Below, in pieces: positions 58,807-64,000 of a stretch of 64,000 bases of DNA. How positions within the stretch are numbered: position 1 is the first letter of the stretch; each line of letters begins with the position of its first letter. This stretch comes from Leptodactylus fallax (Eukaryota > Chordata > Amphibia > Anura > Leptodactylidae), in contig CAMRHE010000648.1 in the NCBI GenBank assembly GCA_947044405.1, positions 655,370 through 719,369 on the forward strand. The letters run 5' to 3'. The translations under genes were made by a program, and so were the position numbers. The notes under the pieces are model-generated. The model did not search any database. It was not told the DNA's origin and was given only the letters and a program-made list of their open reading frames with translations.

Positions 58807-59774
58807 CCCCTTAATGTAAATGAGGGGAAGAAAAGGATGGAAAGGGTAGTATACTAAGCTTTTCCAACCCATTGAGTCCAGTTAAAATAGTATGTGTTAA
58901 AGGGGTTAAATTCAATAGGGCTACATAAAAATACATTAACATAACAAAAGTTCACTCACCTCTTTGCAACCCTCGCTGCTCTTATCCAAAAAACTTCTGG
59001 GGTGTTCAACACACACACAGGAAATCCTCAGCGATTCTTTCTTAGCTACTCAGGCTAGTTGTTATTATTCAGATGCAAGGTAAGGAATGTACTGGTCTAC
59101 AGGAGAGCAGCGGCAGAAATGGGCTGACAACTGTGAGCAGTAGAAAGTGCTACTTAAAGGGAAAACACTACTGCGAGCCAAGACCGGCCTCAGACGCCTT
59201 CACCAGAGCTCCTCGCAAGAAGAGATGGATTTTCGCTGAATCTGAAGACCAGAATTGTCACCAGAACAGAAAGTGTATCACAAATAAATGCACTGCAAAA
59301 GAAGCCTACACCAAATCCACATACTACTCACAGGGACAGAGAAAACAGAATGGTCGACAATCACGGGTCAGCAGCTGAGGAGGGCAACACAGATCTAAAT
59401 CACGAGACGAAGACAAATCCGGGAAACAAAGCCAATAGTCAGAACCGATCGCAAGACAAAAGAGGAATCCAGGTACAGAGCCAAAGGTCAGGTATAGGAG
59501 CAGTCAAATCAAAGTCAGGTGCTTAGCAGGAAGTTAGGAAACTGCTAGCCAGCAAAGCTGAGTGAGCAGGGAGTGGTTTAAAAAGGCCTGCTCAGGAAGC
59601 TTCCCTATGTTGTCATGGCAACCTTAAAGCAGCAACCACCAATCCTTCTTTATGTTGACCTGACAACTTTAACGCAGCAACAACAGATCTAACATCCCTG
59701 ACACTAGTGAATGGCTGAAGCAACATCTCCAAGCATTCCCTGTGTGTGTCGGACACCAGTAAGTGTAGTTCAGT
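58807..59774. other. Spacer between the two LTR retrotransposons
   Basis: 58807-58814 is the remaining tip (CCCCTTAA) of the split MITE. 59340-59620 has a phrase-rich text (GGTCAGCAGCTGAGGAGGGC, ACAGAGCCAAAGGTCAGGTA, AAGTCAGGTGC) of a kind common in frog interspersed repeats, perhaps an LTR or LINE remnant. No gene. Confidence 0.45.
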
Positions 59775-60746
59775 TGTAAGAGACAGCCAATGTTGTCCTA
59801 AGCTTCATTTGTCTGTATAAACTGTTAATGTTGAATGTATTTCTGTGATTCTGTTCCTTTAAGACAGCAGCCATTGTAATTGTGACATGATGCTGGAGTG
59901 AGACCCCCCCCTTTTATGTCAGCCTGCCTGTTCTGCAGACAGAGTGTGAGCAGAGCAGCAGGAAGTGACGAGACAGAGAGCAGCAGCCATCTTGGCAAGT
60001 GTTGTATTGAACTGGTGTGGAGATTTTTCTGTACAGCTAAGCTGTATCTTGGTCCAGAGACAAACAGAGTGTAAAGAGACAACAGGACTAGTGAGTCCAT
60101 GTGAAAGGAACTGTGCTCAGTGGCTGATCAGTGAGACTGACATTGTGACTGTGTATATGGATACCACAGATAGAGACTCGCAGTGCTGTTGATGTACTGG
60201 ACAGCACTTGCTAAACCCCGGCTTACAACCCAGCTCAGTGTATGGATTCGGCAGGACTGTCAGTGTGCTGAGTGGAATCTGCTGTTGGATTACATTGCAT
60301 TCATTGGGTTTCCCTGTTAAAGAGGACTTCATTTCTCCCAAGATCCTGATAACAGTGAGGAGAGGACGCTTCACTATAAAAGAAAGGAACGACTTTGGGC
60401 CCCACCGCGCGCTTCTACGGACTGTAAGCGGTCCACCTGGACCACTGGGGAAAAGGGGGTGCACCCAAATGTGATGTCAGGGTCAGTTAGGGATAGTTTT
60501 GAGTATATTGTTCATTCAGTGTCCATACTGCAGAAGTGGACAGAGTAAAAGTAGAAACCATTGCAGAATTTGCCTTGAAATTGTTCATGCTATATTGTAT
60601 ATTTTGCTTGTCTTTAGCCCTGTCATTTTACCTTTAACTAGCCTTTATTAACTTATAGTAAATATATATTTTTTTTCTTGAACTACCGCGTGTGCGTTCA
60701 TTTCTGGTTGCGGAGTCCAAACCACCTGCCTTGCTCTCGGTTCACA
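59775..60746 (+). repeat. 5' LTR of the plus-strand Gypsy element (left edge approximate)
   Basis: The right edge is set by TTCACA just before the primer site. A TATAAAA box at 60375-60381 gives a likely start of transcription near 60405. The left edge is placed at TGTAAGAGACAGCC (59775), which pairs with the terminal ACA as a TGT...ACA LTR, but the matching 3' LTR lies outside the window, so the edge could be off by tens to hundreds of bases. Confidence 0.6.
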
Positions 60747-60749
60747 AAT

Positions 60750-60769
60750 TGGCGTAGTCGGCAGGATCC
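60750..60769 (+). promoter_or_regulatory. Primer binding site, tRNA-Ser(AGA) type
   Basis: TGGCGTAGTCGGCAGGAT is an 18-base perfect complement to the 3' end of vertebrate tRNA-Ser(AGA) (ending ATCCTGCCGACTACG plus CCA). It begins three bases after the LTR end. The match is long enough to assign the primer with good confidence. Confidence 0.8.
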
Positions 60770-60779
60770 GCTTACCAGA

Positions 60780-61805
60780 ATGGACGGTGACGCACCCGTT
60801 CGGGAGAATGGTGCTGGAGGAAGAATGCCAGCAGGGGCTATAATGAGTCAGTTAGCTAAATTTGATGGCAATAATATGTCAGTGAGTATGTGGGTGGAAC
60901 AGATACGAATGATACAGCGAATGTACCAGACCGCACCAGAAGTACTAGTAGAGCTAGCAATATTGACATTACAAGGGGATGCTAAGACCACGGTGATACT
61001 GAGGCCATTTGAACAAAGGCAGACATTTGAGCAAGTAGTCCAGATTCTAGAAACCATCTATGGAGAAACTGCATTGCTGGGGTCTCTGCAGGCTCGGTTC
61101 TTCCAGAGGGTACAACAGGAGAATGAAAGCCTTCCCCAATATGCAAATGCCCTACAAGAACTGCTCCGAGATATTCAAAGGAAGGAAAGAGGGGGCTCGC
61201 CAGCCTTCTGTAACCCTGATCGGACTCTCCGTGACCAGTTTGTCCTGGGGATACGTGACGGCAGTTTAACTGTGACTATGCAGGATTTTATACGACGAGA
61301 GACTGATGCTAAATTCCATGATGTACAGGTAGAGGCCATCTCCCGTGCCAATAGTATGGTCCCGAGGCCGCAGACCGCAGTTGGAGTTACTTTGTCACAG
61401 GGGGCTAGTTCTGGCTCAGAGACAGTAGAAAAAGGGACGGTTAAAGAAATTCTCACAGTAATGCAGAAACTGCAAGAACAAATGGAACACTTGCACACTC
61501 GTTGTCATGAGCAGTCTATGAAAATTGCAGACTTCCAGAAGACTGGAGATGAAAGGGTGAGCCATCCACACCCAGCAAGTCAGAATCACCCACCACCCCG
61601 CTGGAGGGGTGAGGATAGGACCTACCGAAGGGGTCCAAATCATTTAGTGCAGTGCTCAGGAGAAATCGAAGGGGCTTACCGAAGGGGCCCAAACAGATGG
61701 CCAGAACGACGGGGGATACGCTGCTGGGAGTGTGGACGGATGGGCCACGTTGCTGCTAGATGTCCAGAGCAGCAACAAACTTATGAGAGACCGCCGTTAA
61801 ACTGA
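60780..61805 (+). CDS. Gag of the plus-strand Gypsy element
   Basis: The start is the ATG of MDGDAPVRENGAGG at 60780, 10 bases past the primer site; the open frame upstream of it is LTR sequence. 341 codons. A capsid-like central part includes LAILTLQGDAKTTVILRPFE and SLPQYANALQELLRDI, patterns of the Gypsy/retroviral capsid fold. A helical segment EILTVMQKLQEQMEHLHTRC follows, then arginine-rich repeats (TYRRGPNH, AYRRGPNR) and one zinc knuckle CWECGRMGHVAARC (CX2CX4HX4C). The frame is intact and ends TTA AAC TGA, where a -1 slip would enter pol. Confidence 0.9.
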   Translation: MDGDAPVRENGAGGRMPAGAIMSQLAKFDGNNMSVSMWVEQIRMIQRMYQTAPEVLVELAILTLQGDAKTTVILRPFEQRQTFEQVVQILETIYGETALLGSLQARFFQRVQQENESLPQYANALQELLRDIQRKERGGSPAFCNPDRTLRDQFVLGIRDGSLTVTMQDFIRRETDAKFHDVQVEAISRANSMVPRPQTAVGVTLSQGASSGSETVEKGTVKEILTVMQKLQEQMEHLHTRCHEQSMKIADFQKTGDERVSHPHPASQNHPPPRWRGEDRTYRRGPNHLVQCSGEIEGAYRRGPNRWPERRGIRCWECGRMGHVAARCPEQQQTYERPPLN

Positions 61806-61839
61806 AGTCCCCTGCTGCTGAAGGGCGTGTAGTAGGGGA
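61796..61839 (+). promoter_or_regulatory. Candidate -1 ribosomal frameshift signal at the gag stop
   Basis: The heptamer G TTA AAC (61796-61802, zero frame shown) directly precedes the gag TGA. Slipping back one base gives the frame of protease, which is open from before this point to 63029. A few bases downstream AGTCCCCT can pair with AGGGGAGACT (with a two-base bulge) to form a stem. GUUAAAC is a known slippery heptamer in equine arteritis virus. The function here is inferred. Confidence 0.55.
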
Positions 61840-63029
61840 GACTGACAAGGAGACTATGTGGGGAGAATGCCCTGATGATGACCTGATCGCTGCAAGTCCT
61901 GTCATACAGGTGGAAATGGAGGGTATTCCGGTTACCGGGATGATTGACACGGGTTCCCAAGTAACGACCTTGAGTAGAGACTGTTATGAACGGTACTTCC
62001 GGCAACATGTGAAATATGATCCCCATACATTCGTACGAGTGGTCGCAGCTAACCAGTTACCAGTTCCGGTCGTGGGAGTGGCCTGGATGAATGTCCGGGT
62101 ATGTGGCCAAGATCTAGGTAGGAAAGGCATTGTGGTGGTACAGGAGTCACATGAAGTAAAGGTCCCTGTCATTTTGGGGATGAATGTGTTAAAAGAATTA
62201 GATCAGATCCTCTTTGAAAAGAAAGGTCACGGTTATTGGAAAGAAACCACCACCCATCGGCCTACTCAAACAGCTTTCCAGCGGCTGATCCGGACATGTG
62301 GCTTACAGAAAAGTTCAGATGCACAGCGTCCTCTGGCTCGAATTTCAGTTCCTTTGCATACAAAAGTTACACTGCCACCCAGTCGGGAGACAATAGTGTC
62401 CATGCCCGTAGGCACCTGTCGGAAACTAGAGGGCATAGCTGTGTTGGTAGAACCACTGCAGGCAGCCGAAGGAGGTGTTGATCCGCTAGTGGCCCGTTCC
62501 TTGGCAATAGTTCGCAATGGAAGAGTACCACTTCGATGTGTAAACACTCAGGACCAGAGTGTGGACCTGACCCCAGGGAGGCTGCTGGCTAACATCTATG
62601 TGACTCCGGAGGAAGTAAGGAAAGTAACTCCAATGCAGCTGAAGCCGACTGAAAGGGATGAGTGGACCGTAACTGTGTCCATGGGAGAAGATGAGGAACC
62701 CACCTCTGAATGGAATGGCTGTGCAATTCGAGAACAGATGAAGATGGATGTAAGTTCATGTTCTCTGGAATGGGTGCAGAAGGTAGATGAGCTGTTGTGG
62801 GAGAACCAAGCCACCTTTGCACGGTATGCTGAAGATTTTGGATGTACCACAGGGATCTACCATGAGATTCCCACAGGAGACACCCCTCCAATTAGAGAGC
62901 GCTACCGACAAATTCCTCCACAGTTGTATCAGGAAGTGAAAGAACTGTTAGCTAAGATGCTACAGGGTGGGATCATCCAAGAAAGCCAGAGTCCCTGGGC
63001 GGCTCCTGTGGTGTTAGTAGAAAAAAAAA
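61802..63029 (+). CDS. Protease and reverse transcriptase N-terminus of the plus-strand Gypsy element
   Basis: The first ATG in the frame is 61856, but the frame is open back across the gag stop. GMIDTGSQVTTLS holds the aspartic protease site DTG (residues 31-33 from that ATG) and VPVILGMNVLKEL the LGxxxL C-terminal motif. A long linker leads to the RT N-terminus: FARYAEDFGCTTGIYHEIPT, RYRQIPPQLYQEVKELLAKM, then GGIIQESQSPWAAPVVLVEK. An A9 run at 63021-63029 puts the remaining RT in the next frame. Everything up to that run is open. Confidence 0.88.
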
Positions 63030-64000
63030 GATGGGTCCATCCGATTTTGCGTAGACTATCGGAAGTTAAACGCTTGCACCGTACGAGATTCCTACCCCTT
63101 GCCACGGATTGAGGAGTCCCTCTCAGCGCTAGGGAGAGCCCGGTACTTCTCCTCACTAGATCTGGCTAGTGGGTATTGGCAGGTGCCGATGGCCACAAAA
63201 GACAAGGAGAAGACGGCATTCATCTTGCCCATGGGACTATACGAATTTAACCGGATGCCCTTCGGGTTGACAAATGCACCCGGAACGTTTCAGCGGTTGA
63301 TGGAGAAATGTCTCGGTGACTTCAACTTTGAGTTCACTCTCATCTACTTGGATGACATTATAGTGTATTCTGCGACCTTTGAAGACCATCTCCACCAGTT
63401 GGGGCAAGTATTTCGAAGATTGCGGGAACATGGGCTCAAATTGAAACCCAGTAAATGTCGGTTGTTCCAATCTGAAATTGATTACTTGGGTCACCGCGTA
63501 TCAGGAGAAGGGGTGAGACCATCAAGAGACAAGATAGCGGCTGTTCAAGATTGGCCAATACCGACTACCCTGCGAGAAGTGAGGGCGTTCCTTGGAGTAG
63601 CCGGTTACTATCGACGGTTTATTAAGGATTTCGCCAAGGTAGCAGCACCACTTAATGCTCTCCTACGAGGCACATCCGGTGGTCCAAAGAACCGGTCCGT
63701 GAAGTGGGGACTTGAACAGGAACAAGCCTTCCAGGCATTAAAGGATGCACTGACAACAGCCCCAATCTTGGCATATGCTGATTACCACTTGCCGTTCCAG
63801 CTGTATACGGATGCAAGCCTGTATGGTCTTGGAGCAGTGCTTTCCCAGCTTCAGGATGGCCAGGAGAGGGTCATAGCGTACGGCAGCCGGTCTTTGAGAG
63901 ATTCTGAAAGAAACCCCGAGAATTATAGTTCATTTAAGTTGGAGCTGTTGGCACTGGTATGGGCCATGACCGAGAAATTCTCTGAATATTTGACTGGTGC
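63030..64000 (+). CDS. Reverse transcriptase and RNase H of the plus-strand Gypsy element (runs off the window)
   Basis: From GAT at 63030 the frame is open to the window edge, about 323 codons. It shows the RT motifs in order: FCVDYRKLN, SSLDLASGYWQVPM, MGLYEFNRMPFGLTNAP, LIYLDDIIVYS (YLDD 63345-63356), YLGHRVSGEGV and FLGVAGYYRRFIKDF. RNase H starts with LYTDASLYGLGAVLSQ near 63792. Integrase has not appeared before RT, so the order is the ordinary Gypsy one. The only disruption seen in pol is the one-base excess in the A9 run just upstream, which could be a real mutation or a consensus error. Confidence 0.9.

Overview
The window reads as vertebrate nuclear DNA, most likely from an anuran amphibian (frog). 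This is an inference from repeat content. There are six Tc1-like DNA transposons, many short elements ending TTAAAGGRR with TTAA targets (the hallmark of the T2/Kolobok-related MITEs described in Xenopus), hAT MITEs with 8-bp target duplications, L2/CR1-type LINE tails and two Ty3/Gypsy LTR retrotransposons. No prokaryotic gene organisation is present, and most short open frames are chance frames or transposon fragments.

Only one host gene is supported. On the minus strand, 10977-11048 is the first coding exon of an I-BAR (IMD) domain gene, best matched to mtss1, with a strong Kozak ATG and a GT splice donor. It lies in a CpG-rich stretch (about 10.85-11.64 kb) that is probably its promoter and 5' UTR. 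Positions 1-10976 are then the 5' part of intron 1, and everything above 11.64 kb is upstream intergenic DNA.

Upstream layout: hAT MITEs, an 11-copy 31-bp minisatellite and an L2-like LINE tail (11.8-13.5 kb); a 64-bp minisatellite (15.3-16.0 kb); palindromic elements and a T2-like MITE with perfect 50-bp inverted repeats (17.8-18.9 kb); Tc1 copy A (19.1-20.7 kb); three Tc1 copies B, C and D end to end in TA-rich DNA (25.4-30.3 kb), B and D being the same family; microsatellites (30.3-31.4 kb); truncated Tc1 copy E (34.5-35.7 kb); a 945-bp TTAA element (35.8-36.8 kb); a LINE reverse-transcriptase relic (37.6-38.1 kb); Tc1 copy F (38.7-40.3 kb); a hAT MITE (42.2-42.8 kb); and a hAT MITE nested in a T2-like MITE (48.2-49.4 kb).

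The right end holds two LTR retrotransposons pointing away from each other. The minus-strand one (52035-58806) is complete, with two 873-bp LTRs that differ at about a dozen sites. Its integrase lies upstream of its reverse transcriptase in one open frame, the diagnostic order of the Gmr1 clade, and its Gag contains a region resembling the SCAN domain. The plus-strand one (5' LTR to 60746, continuing past the window) has conventional protease-RT-RNase H order, a tRNA-Ser primer site and a candidate -1 frameshift signal exactly at the gag stop codon.

Two short stretches inside Tc1 copies (25620-25770 and 35105-35150) look like homopolymer-smeared consensus rather than real DNA, so indel-type frameshifts elsewhere should be read with that in mind.
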